Assembly (NCBI GenBank): GCA_021495925.1
Contig: JAKEKT010000147.1
Location: 1-56,123, forward strand
Direction of reading: 5' to 3'
DNA: 56,123 nucleotides
Source: Diplodia intermedia
Taxonomy: Eukaryota > Ascomycota > Dothideomycetes > Botryosphaeriales > Botryosphaeriaceae
The notes under the pieces were generated by a model that saw only the letters and a list, made by a program, of their open reading frames with translations, was not told the origin of the DNA and did no database searches. Position numbers and translations under genes: made by a program. Below, piece by piece: positions 31,484 through 42,212 of this stretch (position 1 is its first letter; each line of letters begins with the position of its first letter).

Positions 31484-31946
31484 AAGTGCAAAGCTCGCGG
31501 GCTCAGCTGATAAACAGCAGCAAGCACTGCAGCAAACTCAACGGGCAGAAGATGAGATACGTTGCGCCATTCAATACTGCTGCTTCCGTCTATCCCAAAA
31601 AGAGGGAGGGGAAAAAAAAAAGGAAATGTTTCAAAGAACGAGAGCTCAAAAAGTCGATGTCGCAGTAGGCCTGCAGCTCGGTGCAATGGCGAGTTGTCAG
31701 ATTTCGCCGTTCTTCTGCTCAGCATTGCTCCATCACTAGCCATATTGTTGAAGAACCGAAGGAGAAAGTCTTCTGTAACTAGTTGTCTGTATAAATACTA
31801 CCGGTTACGATAGACGAATTGGCTCTTCAGTGATTTCATTTTGTCCCGCGTGATATTCTACCTCATTCCTTGCGCTGGCCTCGTACAATCAGACCCAGGT
31901 TTGCGACTTCGTCCTCCAACAGTGCTTCGGGAAAAGAAAAGCAGAA

Positions 31947-33592
31947 TCAGACGATGAAGATGTTTTTCACCTGCGTATTCGGGATCCGGTAATCACTTCT
32001 GACTAATTCGACCCTCCTGTAGTGCTCTGCTTGCTCTATAGGTCCCAATAGCAATGAGTAGACTGACCCGTGATTGTCATCGAGCAGTAGCACCGCGTGA
32101 AGAAACCCGTCAGGGAATCCATCATAATCCATTTGGGCACTTCCAATATTACTTCCGTCCATGGTGACTAGCTCCCGCATGTGCCATTGCCGCCCTCCCG
32201 GAGAACTCTTTTCCAGCGGCCTTCCGAGCACACTCTCACAAGGCCCACGCAGTGCAATCATGCCCGTTGCTCCGATAGCCAAGCTCTCATAGAGGATAGT
32301 ACAGCTCTCGCTCCGTCTTAGATCGTCGAAGCTGACCGTCTCATCTACAGAGGCCCAAGACCAAGAGGGAATACCTGTGTCGCATAGCGCTGCCCGGCGA
32401 GCCGGTGTGCACCAGCCAGTCTCTGAATGCCAAAGTAGCTGCTCATGGATCCTGGCCAGCCAGATTCCGTACCGGTAGGTATCCTCCACGATTCCATGAT
32501 CGATCCCATCTGCCTTGTGGGAGCGCGAAAGCACCTGGAGGCCATGTTGAATTTCATTTGCAAGACCTTGAATAGCGACAAGCTTGTCAGTGATGAAGGT
32601 GAGCTGCCTCGAAGGGTAGGCTTCTACTACATGATGCCAGTTGTTGTAAACATTGACTACAAGCCAAGTGTCGTCATTGCTCCTGGGCATTTTGTGCCGG
32701 ATGCCTCGGAGTCGGAAGTTGTCTATGAGACCCGTTTCCGACTGATTCGGGGAGCGGCACGACCAGACCATCTGCTCCTTCGCGTAGTGGATAACACGCG
32801 GGGGGAGAATCCACTCCTGTGTGATCCAAGCGCGATTCTCAAGGGGGCCGAGATCTTGAAAAATCAATCGGCCTCGCCCCGCTTCGGAAGAGATTCGGCA
32901 GCATCCAGGTGAGCGGCCGCCTGAAGAAGCGGGCAATTGGACTTTGATTACGTCGCAGGAAGGCCTCTTCATGAAGCATCCCTGGGACCCGTCCGAGGCT
33001 CCGCTTGCTGAAATTGTGATGAACGAGTCCCGGTAGATAGCTCCCATAAGCGCAGACTCTTGTTCCCAATCGGAAAGATCATCTTGTTTAATGCAAAGTG
33101 AATCAATCCAGAGATATCTCAAGCCAAGCTTCTGCGTGACAGATACCGCGTCCTGGAAAGTTCGTGGTAGGTCACTGGATTTGATTCCGTCGTGGAGATG
33201 ACGCTCGATATTCGATTCTGTTGTTTGAATCGGACGACTCTCCGGCGGTCCCCAGCAATGGCTCAAGATTGCGTATTGAGCTTTGATGCCCATCTTGCGG
33301 CCCTCCACCAGTCTGAACGTCGGGTCGTCCCCGACCGTTCCGACATCGATTATCCGAGAGGGAAAAACAGGGTCACATTTTGAGCCTTGTCTCTGGCCGA
33401 CCCAATCGAGCTTGCAAAGCTCGTGGTTCCTTTGGCAGTCGCTGGTCCACGATCCAAGGCGTTGGAAGGCCTCAAAGGAGTCAGCCTTTTCAGTCGGAGC
33501 CCCGTAGTGTTCTCGATTGTCGCGCCCCACTAGAATAACAAAGAAGTAAGTGACCCATTGAGCTGAAAGGTTCTACCCCTTGTGAAATCCAT
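31947..33592 (-). CDS. HET-domain (heterokaryon incompatibility) protein
   Basis: Two exons, complement(join(31947..33529,33577..33592)), 532 residues starting MDFTRVGRDNREHYG. HET domains occur in fungal non-self recognition and cell-death proteins. The three conserved blocks are present: AQYAILSHCWG; LGLRYLWIDSLCIKQDD with DWEQESALMGAIYRDSFITI; and LENRAWITQEWILPPRVIHY. The preceding HELC...FPSRIIDVG is the usual lead-in. The first intron is 47 nt. The DNA is less GC-rich than neighbouring housekeeping genes. A same-strand segment at 33617-34052 looks like the missing N-terminal part, and an alternative intron 33593-33646 (54 nt) would join it in frame, so the true gene may begin near 34052. 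Confidence 0.85.
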
Positions 33593-33616
33593 CTTGCGAG
33601 AGCATAATGTCCTTCA

Positions 33617-34052
33617 CTAGACATGAGGGGTAAAATCTGTTTCAACCCACTGTGGTAAGTTCATAAAGTCCAGATTTTGGGTAGTACCTGGTAGTGATAC
33701 GAAAAGACGCGTGCTCAGCCTGAACTCAACTCCGCTCTTCTCGTACGAAACACCGACGCTGATAGCGGGGTACTGGGACCCCAACCGCATAACCACTGGT
33801 CCGGTCAAGTGCTCAAGTATGAGATTCGGGTTTGGGCCACGGCGTTCTAACTCCTTGATGAATGATGCTACAATCATGGCGCAAAGGGGGTAGTGCGGCT
33901 AGCGCCTGGTAGAAAACAAGAGCTGACGTGCTTGTGGAGAGTGCCGATAACTTTTTTTTTTTTGATGAGGGTGGTTCCAGTTTTTCACCTTGCAGCCACT
34001 TGAATAGGTCAGAGGATAGTATGCTTAAACAAGCAGAACACAAAGCCATCAT
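33617..34052 (-). pseudogene. Probable N-terminal exons of the HET gene, frame interrupted
   Basis: Two protein-like pieces on the HET strand. The first (from 34052) reads MMALCSACLSILSSDLFKWL, and the second (33898-33617) reads PHYPLCAMIVASFIKELERR and continues to LDFMNLPQW. Cys-rich LCxxC and PLCAMI motifs at the N-terminus are typical of HET proteins. A 53-nt intron candidate (GTTATC to CTAG) lies between them, but the phase is off by one base; the junction sits at a run of twelve A (33952-33963 on the plus strand is T12). A one-base length change or an assembly error in that run would explain it. I list it as a possibly broken exon pair, not a separate gene. Confidence 0.45.
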
Positions 34053-34188
34053 CGGTGGTTTGGCCGGAAATATGTTTTCGGTCGCTGACGCCGAGAAGTT
34101 GGTGAGGAAGCGGGGTCCCAGAAACTCATCAAGCCTTCTTACTCCTCCTCTGAAGTGTAACCCCAAACCACCCAATAATCGCCCTCCT

Positions 34189-35024
34189 TCAAGCACCCTT
34201 ATACCCATACCTCAGCCTCTCCAAGCCCTCCACATCAACAGGCGCCAGCTGCGACCTGACCAAAAACACGAGTCCAAACACGACTAAAACAAGAAAAGTC
34301 AGCCTTCCGGAGCCCACACTCAAAAGCGGAGCAACTCACGAGCCGGCAACCCCCCCTCCCACCCCGCCACCTCCTCCCTTGGCGCCGTCCGCGACTTGAC
34401 CCACACAACCGCACACAGCGCCAAATTCAGCAACGGCAGGAACTTCTCCACCGGCCCATCGTCCACACCACCACCGGTCCCCAGAGCTCTCAGCACCTGT
34501 TCGTAGCCACGCCCGGCGGCGGACGAGCCCGCGCCGACTTTCGCGGCGCGGCCGGGCAAAAACGACGACGACGACGACGGTGGGTTCCCCAGCGGGATGA
34601 AGTACAGGGTGTACGCGGAGGCGGCGAGGGAGGTGATGGCGAGGACGGCGGTCAGGAATTCGGCGAAGGAGGAGGGGGCGAGGAGGGGGCGGAGGTAGAG
34701 GGTGAGGGAGAGGGCGGGGAGGGCGAGGAAGGCTTTCTGGAGGCGTGTTAGCTCTCTGTTGATCGGTTTCGTGGGGCAGAAGGGCGGTGTGAAATAGGCG
34801 AGATACCTTGTAAAAGTCCGTTCTGGCGACATCCTCGGTCTGGAGCTGGGCGATGAGCTTCTCTTGCTCTGCAGGCAGAGAGGCAGCCGTCAGCGGGGCA
34901 CGGCGACGATATGCTGGTGAGGACTGCGCGGCGCGCGCGAACCTTCTTCGTCGATGCCCTCGGCGGGCTCTTCTTCGGAGTCGTCGGGGTAGCGGAAGGC
35001 TTTTCGTAGGCGGGTGGTGGCCAT
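34189..35024 (-). CDS. Four-helix membrane protein, fungal, function unknown
   Basis: Four exons, complement(join(34189..34283,34340..34736,34807..34868,34943..35024)), 211 residues. An acidic N-terminus (MATTRLRKAFRYPDDSEEEP) precedes a short helix (EQEKLIAQLQTEDVARTDFY). About four membrane segments follow: FLALPALSLTLYLRPLL, FLTAVLAITSLAASAYTLYF, FLPLLNLALCAVVWV and VFGLVFLVRSQL. The C-terminal motif VDVEGLERLRYGYKGA looks conserved in fungal relatives. I infer an ER or other endomembrane location only from hydropathy. Introns are 56, 70 and 74 nt, and the frame closes exactly. No named family was recognised. COA1 is divergent, 416 bp from start to start. Confidence 0.8.
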
Positions 35025-35439
35025 GTTGCGGTGCGGTGGTGTGGAAAGAAGCTGAGTTGTGCGGGAGCTTTGGCGGAGCTGTCGCGGTGGTGCATGACGC
35101 AAACGCCGAATCGCGTGTTGCCTGAGGCACGAAAGTTCGCGTGAGCCCAACAGCCAATCAACGGCATTATTAATATGTAGAAGATTGTATAGACTATCCA
35201 GAAGCCATGTTTATCTCCTCAGCACTAGTAAGGCTTCATAAAATTCCGTTGACCCACAGCACAGCTTGCTGCTCACTCCCGCGCCCGCACCGCAGCGGCC
35301 AGCACTAAATTTGCGGAGGAGCGACAAACCTCCGATGATCATTCGAGCCGACCTACCTACCTACACCTACCCACCTCCACCAATTCCACCAACACCAACA
35401 CCAAACACCACAACCACCGCACCCACCCATACACACACA

Positions 35440-36559
35440 ATGACGCTCCGCCGCCCCCTCACAACAGGCGCCGCCCTCCGCCCGCTCCTCCGCGCCAACG
35501 CCCGCGCCACGCCTTCTTCCCCGCCGCCGCCGCCGCCGCTCCACCTCCTCCGCCGCACGCTCATCGCCGCGCCCAAGCCGAACTCGGGCCCGCTCATGAT
35601 GCGGCGCGCCGACCGCGCGCTGCCGTCCGTCCGCAACCCGTCGGCGCTGCGCTGGGCGGTCTCGCTGCCGCTCTTCGGCGCCATCATCGCGGGCGCGACG
35701 GCCGCGATATTCAACTACCAGAAGCAGTCGTCGTCGGTGGTGGAGGCGACGCTGTACGCGCTGCGGACGCATCCAGAGGCGCGGGAATACTTGGGCGGCG
35801 AGATTCAGTTCGCGTCGAGCGTGCCGTGGATCAGCGGGACGATTGATCAGCTGCATGGGCGGATTGATGTGAGTTATGGTGTTAAGGGGAGGGAGGGGAG
35901 GGGCGTGATGAGGTTTCGGAGCGAGAGGAGGAAGAGGATGGGTTATGTGAGTTTTTTTATTTTCTTTTTCGATTTTCTTTTTTTCTATTTCCTCCCGGTT
36001 GGGTGTTGAATGGGATTTGTGAGGGAGGGAGATGGGGCTGGGGCTTCTCGACGGTCGGAGGATTGGAAGGCTGGTGAACTAGTGGCCGCTGAATGATGGT
36101 GGGGGGTCGGTTGGCTTGGATGCAGGTCGGTGTGGATGCAGGGCAGGCAAGCAAGAAGACGGGCAAGCAGGCGGGCGGGCGGGCAACGATGTTGGAGTTG
36201 GATACCCCCGGCTGAGCACGCTCTGCCCGTATCTCGGTCCATTGAAGTCCTGCCTGGAAAGGAAGAGGTTGGGAAAGGCGCTGGAACGGCTGTCGCCGCA
36301 TGATGAAGCTGAAGAGCCGGAGCATGTTCGAGACTCCGCCGGACAGCCTCTGTTCAGCATCTTGAGGACGGCATTCGAGTTGCCGAAGATGCATTATTCA
36401 CACAGCATGGCTATCGTGGACCTTACGCTAACGCAACCAACTCTACAGTTCGAGACCCTGGAATGGAGTCTGACAACCCAAGATGGCAAGACCATTCAAC
36501 TCCTTGACGTCAACGGGCCCGACCCGTTCAGACGGACCGCAGAGGACGACGAGGATTAA
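35440..36559 (+). CDS. COA1: Cytochrome c oxidase assembly factor Coa1
   Basis: Two exons, join(35440..35946,36449..36559), 205 residues. Coa1 acts in the inner mitochondrial membrane, stabilising newly made Cox1 during complex IV assembly. The N-terminus is an Arg-rich presequence (MTLRRPLTTGAALRPLLRAN). A single membrane segment follows (AVSLPLFGAIIAGATAAIF). The Coa1 domain is recognisable: LYALRTHPEAREYLGGEIQF, WISGTIDQLHGRIDVSYGVK, then GVMRFRSERR and FETLEWSLTTQDGKTIQLLD. The intron is 502 nt, ten times the local norm, with a GCTAAC branch site at 36427. A frame runs through its 3' half but is shadow sequence. I start at 35440 because upstream codons are Pro/Thr low-complexity. Confidence 0.9.
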
Positions 36560-38854
36560 AAACCGGGAAGGCATCGGGGTTCAAGCATAAACAAGAAAAA
36601 AGCAAGAAAGAACAACGATCCACGAAATGGTAACCAAGTGTTCCCAATCAGTCAAGAGGCAGCCAGAAGAAAATATGCGTTGGCAAAAAGAGAAGCATGT
36701 GCCTAAGGGGCCAAAGTGTATCATATCTGCATCAGCGGGCGTTAGGGGTCGGCGTGTCGGTGTCCCCCCCATTTCCATTCCTCCCCTCATCTACTAGAGC
36801 GACCAGATTCAGCGGAAAACAAGACCAGGGATCGCCCACCGGGGGTCCCCGGGGGAAAAGCCGTGATGCTTCAGAAATGTTTTAGCGGATGCATTGCCCT
36901 GCAATCGTCAGCAAATCTTATTTCGACGACCCCTCAACCCATGTCTCTGCCACCTCTCAAATACCGCGACTTTGCCGCTTGACTGGCCGAACTTCCCCAT
37001 CTCCCTCGCGCAGGGTACCCACTCCTTCTGCACTCTTCTTACACCATTTTCCTCGAGTAGTCCAGTGTGGCGTCCCTTTTCGGTGGCGGGACGGCCCGCC
37101 TCCTCGTCCGTCCCCATTCCCCCCGACCTGGCATAGCCGTAAGCTACGTGTACCGTACGCATTCGCCCATCGCATTCTTCTTGCCGTCCCCTTACAGACC
37201 TCCTCAATGCCGCCGCCGCCGCCGCCTCCGCAGAGCCTGATCCATCGCAACATCCCCGTCTTCTGTCCGATGCCCTGCCGCATGAACGTCAACAAGCCAG
37301 GTCAAGCACAGCAACTGCTTCGACCTTGATTGCGCCTGGCCACTCACGATCTCCCCAACACATTCGGTGTCCGCGGTATGACACGCAAAATGAGGCCCAA
37401 GACGCACGAACTACCCGCATGTCCTGAAACACGGTTCGAAGGCAACGCGCTGGATTTGGGGGGGGTTTTATGGAGCGAGAGAGAGCAGCCGAATGGCCGC
37501 TTCTCATCACGCACCCCTTGTACATACATACGTCGATCATGCCTTGCCCACCGCCGCCGCTGTGGCCGTCGCCGCGTGATCATCGCCACCTACGCATTCG
37601 TCACGCGAAAAGCGACGGGGCGGGCACCTGGTCAGCAGTAGTAGTTGAGCCCAGGACGGATATCTCCAACGCCGAGTTCTCGCGGCATACCTGACGGATT
37701 GACGCTCTTCAGACGCCGAGGTGAGACGGTAGGTATGTATGTTACCAAGCAAGCTACCACCAAGCCGAACAGCGCCATGCTTGCACTATATGCATCGCGA
37801 ACCAGTTCGGCGCTGCCATCAGAGAAACACGTGCGCATGAGCACCACCACCACCACCACCATCACGCTTCTTCGCTTCAATAATCGTGTACGTACGTGTA
37901 AGAGCTTCGCATTCGTTACGGCATTAGACGGGAACCATTGGAAAAAAGAGGGAAAGTAGTAAAAAAACAACAAAAAGTTCCATCCGTAAGACTCGCAGAC
38001 CACCCACCAGTGCACACGAGTAGGAGAAAAAGAAAGAGGGGTAGAGAGTAGAAGCTGTTGGAAAATCGTTTTCGAAAAGCTACTACAATTTCCCTCCCCT
38101 CTCCTCCTTCTCCATGCCGTTCGATGCTTCTCTTTCATCTTCTTCTTCCTCTTCGCTTTGCGGGGGAAGTGATAAAAAAAGGAAATGGGGGGATCATTTG
38201 TTCGTAGAATCATATCTCCCGCTCCCTCGTCTCCATGCAAAAAAAAGAAGTGAGAGCCGCCCAGCCGCCCAACCGCTTCCCCAAAGCTTTCGTGGCCCCT
38301 TTAATATCGTTACGCCAAATGTGTATCCAGCGAAAGCCAGATCTTCCCCTCCCCTTTCTTTCGAAAAGTCAAAGACGGGGGGAGAAGTAAAGCAAAATGT
38401 CATCCACCCCAAAAGTTGCTAAGTAGTACAAGTTGAAAAAAGGAGTGACGGGACTAGCTAGATTTTTCATTGCAGCCTAGCTCTTGAGCAAAAAAGCAAG
38501 CAAGCAAGCAAAAGCAAACAAAAAAATCAATCAAGCAAACCAAGCCACGTAACGAAGAGAGAGAGAGAGAAAGGGTATATCCGATCGGTCGTTAGGGAGG
38601 TAGGGGGGGAGAAGTCGCAAAAGTCGCAGAACAAGAAGAAGCACCAGCCTTGAGGTCCCGTCTCTCCTCCCTCAATATGTTACCGCCGCCGCCGAATTAC
38701 TCGCTTTTGGTTGACGACGATTTAGCCGCCCTTTCGTCTTTCGTCGGGGGAGGGGGTTGTCGGTTCGAAGAGCCAGCCCCTCTATCTCTCTTCGCTCAGA
38801 AGAAGTCATGAGGGAAGCTTCGTACGGATCATCATCCTCTCTCTTTGCTTCAAA
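36560..38854. other. 2.3-kb region without a recognised gene
   Basis: Contains the 3' ends of COA1 and of the convergent DUF7598-like gene. Open frames of 100-200 codons appear on both strands but are low-complexity (Pro, Phe/Tyr or Arg rich) without domains. Short repeats include CAC triplets near 37842 and AGCA runs near 38492. No RNA gene was seen. Confidence 0.5.
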
Positions 38855-40131
38855 TCAGAAGTCATGAGGAAGCTCGTACGGGTTATCTTCCTTGTCATTG
38901 TTGTTGTTGTTCTCGGAAGCGGTGAGGCGGCGCTGGCGCTGGCTGGGGTGGTGGGCCAGGTCGGGCTTCTTGACGCCGTTGACGAGCGAGGCGAAGCGCG
39001 GGTTGGCGGCGAGCGGCGACGAGATGTTGATGGGGAAGCGGCCGAGGCTGCTGCGCTTGCTGTGGCGCTTGGTGCTGGCGCTCGTGCTGCTACGAACGCT
39101 GCCCTCGCTCGCGCTCTTCTTGTGCGCGGACCGCCCCGTCTTCTCGCGGAACGAAGGAGTCACCGCCTCCGACGAGTACGGCGGGAGGGCGGGGACGGGC
39201 GGCTTCTCCTCGTCGGCGTCGGCGCGGCCGCCGAAGAAGGAGCGGCTGTAGTTGGAGGCCGTGTAGCGCGAGGTGCGGAAGTGCGAGGGCAGCAGCGAGG
39301 CGCGGGCCTGCTGGAAGATGGTGCGGGTGGGCGAGTAGGTCGGCTGGGGAGACGCCGGCTGGTGGGGGTGGTGGGCGGCGGCCGACGACGACGAGCGGGC
39401 GGGCGACTTGCGCGACGGGGTGCTCCACGGCGACTGGTTGAGCGTCATGCTCTGCATCGACGACTTGATGCTGAGCGTCTTCTCGGCCTCCAGCTGGGCC
39501 TCGGCGTCCTGGATGGACACGGCGCCCTTGGAGCGCACCTTGCGGGCCGTGATGCGCAGCCGCGTGTCGCGGAAGACGTAGCTGGCGGCGATGTTGACGA
39601 AGCCGAGCACCAGGATGATGACGCCCGAGCTGATGACCACGCTCCAGAAGGGCATGCCCAGGTTGGCGGCGCTCGTGGCGTCCTTGTTGAGGTTGCCCAG
39701 GGTGTTGACGCCGAGCAGGATCATGGCCAATCCCAGCGCGACGAAGCCATGCTCGGGGCTGAAGAGCGGCCAGTTCTTGCGGAAGTAGCTGCGGAAGAGG
39801 CAAGCCTCGGACGCGATGAGGAACACTGCGGGCGTCAGTCCGTGTCGCGACGGCGATTGGGGGGATGGTTGAGAGGTGATTGGGGGGATATGCGTGCCGA
39901 GACGTGCGATGTGCTGGCGGGCGGGGAGTGGGAGAACTCACGGCTGATGCAGGCGGTGATAACGTGGCTGCAGCCGTCGAAGAAGAAGAAGCGCGAGACG
40001 ACAATGGTCTTGACCAGCATGAGGAAGCTGGCCGTGGCGACCATGAGCAGGCCGACGATGTTCAGCGCGCGGACGACATTAAGGATGATGTACGCTGGAC
40101 CAGCCAGGTTCTTCGAAATGAGGATGGACAT
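38855..40131 (-). CDS. Fungal multi-pass membrane protein (DUF7598-like)
   Basis: Two exons, complement(join(38855..39825,39942..40131)), 386 residues. The N-terminal ~140 residues hold four hydrophobic segments: AYIILNVVRALNIVGLLMVA, a middle pair around ITACISLFLIASEACLF and GFVALGLAMILLGVNTLG, and FWSVVISSGVIILVLGFVNI. A long cytosol-like Ser/Pro/Arg-rich tail follows (about 170-386), with many SPxR-type sites and a polar end ENNNNNDKEDNPYELPHDF. I connect it to the fungal DUF7598 group from layout and memory only; its role is unknown. The intron is 116 nt. The antisense strand has a 473-codon shadow frame. SERF lies divergently about 1.1 kb away. Confidence 0.82.
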
Positions 40132-41227
40132 GGTGTCGCGGATGCAAGCTGCGCAGCTGGCCTGCAGGCTGGTTCGATGGCAGCGGTCGAGGGCGTGCAG
40201 AGTAGGCGCGCGCGAGGTCGAAATCTGCGGGCAGACGTGGTGGAGACAAGGAAAGTTGGGCGTCCAGAGCCAAAGGATTGAGTGAAGAAGAAGAGAAGAA
40301 GAGCAGTCCCAAGCCGCGCGGGCGAAGGTCTTCTTCCTGCTCGCGGGGAGGTGCAGCTAACAATAGGAAAGACGGCGACAATAGCAATTGAACATGAGGA
40401 GGAGAGCGAGAGCTCGCGCTTGGCCCGGGACTGGAGTTAGTTATGGAGTGACACTGGCAACCTTCCCGGCTCGTCATTTCCCCCGACCAAGGACCAATCC
40501 ATCGCCGGCGGGACGCAGATGCGCTGGGAGCCTATGAAACGGCGAGGGCGGGCGGGACGCAGGCGGGCGATGAAGCACCAAGGTGTTTCCGCGCACAGCG
40601 ACCCCGGGCTGGGAGCCGCCAGCAAAGCAACAGTGCACGTCTAGGTTGGCGCAGGGGAGCTTGGGGCGATTGGCTGTCGTTGTGCGGATGCCGTGTTTCA
40701 GATGGGGCGACGAGCCTCCCCAACTCGCCCCCGGCACGCGCCCACCACCCAACCCTAAGCGCCCGCCCGACCCAAACCAAGCTTATCAGCAGCGCTCCCG
40801 CAACTCCTCGAGCCGGCGCGGGTGTCGCCGTGCTGGCCGAGTCCGCCCACGACGGCCGCCGAGGTGTTGCGCAGAGCAGTCGGTGAGCGGGTGAGGTGGT
40901 GGACGCTGAGCTGGAGCGGCGGCCTTTTTGAGCGGCCGACGGCGCGTCGCTGAGCTTCCAGAATCCGCAGAGCAGAGGGCGCGCTAGCTGAATTTAAACC
41001 CGTGGCCGCCCTCTGCCTGCTGCGTTTTTCAACCTCTCCCTCCCCCGTGCCGTGCTCTTTCCTCTGCTCCCTTGTGCGCACACCCCCCTGCCCGCCTCCA
41101 CCCCCGAACTAGCGCCCACAAAAATCCCAAGCTCGGGAGAGCCTCAGAGGATCGCCGCTCGCTCGTCGTCCACTCGTCAGACCCCAACGCGACTCAAGCC
41201 CGAGCAACCTACGTAGCAACCGGAACC
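40132..41227. other. Divergent promoter region, DUF7598-like gene and SERF
   Basis: About 1.1 kb of GC-rich DNA with C/T-rich leaders close to each start codon. Overlapping open frames are compositional. No RNA gene or clear regulatory site was recognised. Confidence 0.5.
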
Positions 41228-41644
41228 ATGGCCCGTGGCAACCAGCGCGAGAAGGCCCGCGAAAAGAACCTGAAGCAGCAGGCTGGCCAGGTGAGAGCGA
41301 GCGTGAGGAAAAGACGACCGGAAGAAGCGCTGACTCCGCCCCCCCGTAGAAAAACAAGAACAGCGTACGTCGCTCTGGCTGCGAACGCCCCAACCCCAGC
41401 AGCGTCCGCAGCAGCGCTAACCCTGCTCTCTCCCCTTAGATGTCTGGCACCGAGTTCGCTCGCACCAAGGAAGACCAGGCCGCCATCATGCGCGCGAAGC
41501 AGGCTGCAGGTGCGTTGTCCCGCCCGTCTCCACCTTGTCGGCGGCTGCATCTCCAGACGGCCACCTTTTTCCACCGCCGCGCGCTTGCTGACCACCTCCC
41601 CCCGCGCAGCCGAGGCCAAGAAGGCTGGTGAAGGCAAGAAGTAG
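41228..41644 (+). CDS. SERF/4F5 family small basic protein
   Basis: Four exons, join(41228..41290,41350..41364,41440..41509,41610..41644), 60 residues, too short to stand out as an unspliced frame. The start MARGNQREKAREKNLKQQAG is the 4F5/SERF signature; KNKNSMSGTEFARTKEDQAA and AEAKKAGEGKK complete it. SERF proteins are small, highly charged and nucleus/nucleolus-linked, and modify protein aggregation in animals; the fungal role is unclear. Exon 2 is only 15 nt (KNKNS), flanked by introns of 59 and 75 nt; intron 3 is 100 nt. The frame closes exactly and all junctions are GT-AG. Confidence 0.93.
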   Translation: MARGNQREKAREKNLKQQAGQVRASVRKRRPEEALTPPPRRKTRTAYVALAANAPTPAASAAALTLLSPLRCLAPSSLAPRKTRPPSCARSRLQVRCPARLHLVGGCISRRPPFSTAARLLTTSPRAAEAKKAGEGKK

Positions 41645-42212
41645 CCTAGCCCTGCCGTCCCTAAGCGCCGACGTGCTGCTGCCGCGACCGTTGGGCTGGC
41701 GTTTACTTCGGGAAGTCGATGTAGATTAGGTGTTTTCCATTGATTAAGCGTTTTCTTTCTTGCTGCGTTCAGCGCCAGGGTTCAAGCCACCCTTTGCTCC
41801 CCCCCGCCTGCCACTGTGATTCAACCATATATTTGACCCTCGGCCGCTTCGCCACCCGCCGAGCACGTCTGTCTTACCTACTCTCTCCGACTACGCGCCC
41901 GTGCACCTTGAGGAAATGAAACGACAAAAGCAAACCCTCAGCAGTCAGATCCCTGAACCCTGCTTCGTGCCCTTGAAGGAATCGCCATCGCCTCAACCTT
42001 ATTGAGATTCCACTTTCCGAACCAACGGCCTTGTTTGTTCGAGAACGCATCAACACATCGCCCGCATGTATCCTTCCTCCGCTCGGTTGTTGCGCAATCG
42101 TCAAACCTGATGTAAACATGTTCCAAGCTGAAGCATGCAGGAAGACGCCACAGCAAACGCACGTCCCGTGGCGCGACAAACGAAGACTTTGCCAGCTTTC
42201 GGGCCATCTTGT
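41645..42212. other. Convergent 3' regions of SERF and the BTB gene
   Basis: About 0.57 kb between convergent genes. Short open frames only; nothing recognised. Confidence 0.55.

Noticed and set aside
36116..36559. 147-codon plus-strand frame overlapping COA1 exon 2
   Set aside because: Its 3' part is the real COA1 exon in frame; the 5' part is intron with no family match and the acceptor at 36448 is strong.
37632..38240. 202-codon minus-strand frame with hydrophobic stretches
   Set aside because: Composition follows A/T-rich homopolymers, it has no family match, and it lies in the region between two convergent gene ends.
38864..40285. 473-codon open frame antisense to the DUF7598-like gene
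   Set aside because: Low-complexity Gly/Arg/Ala sequence; the sense frame has coherent membrane segments and splice sites.
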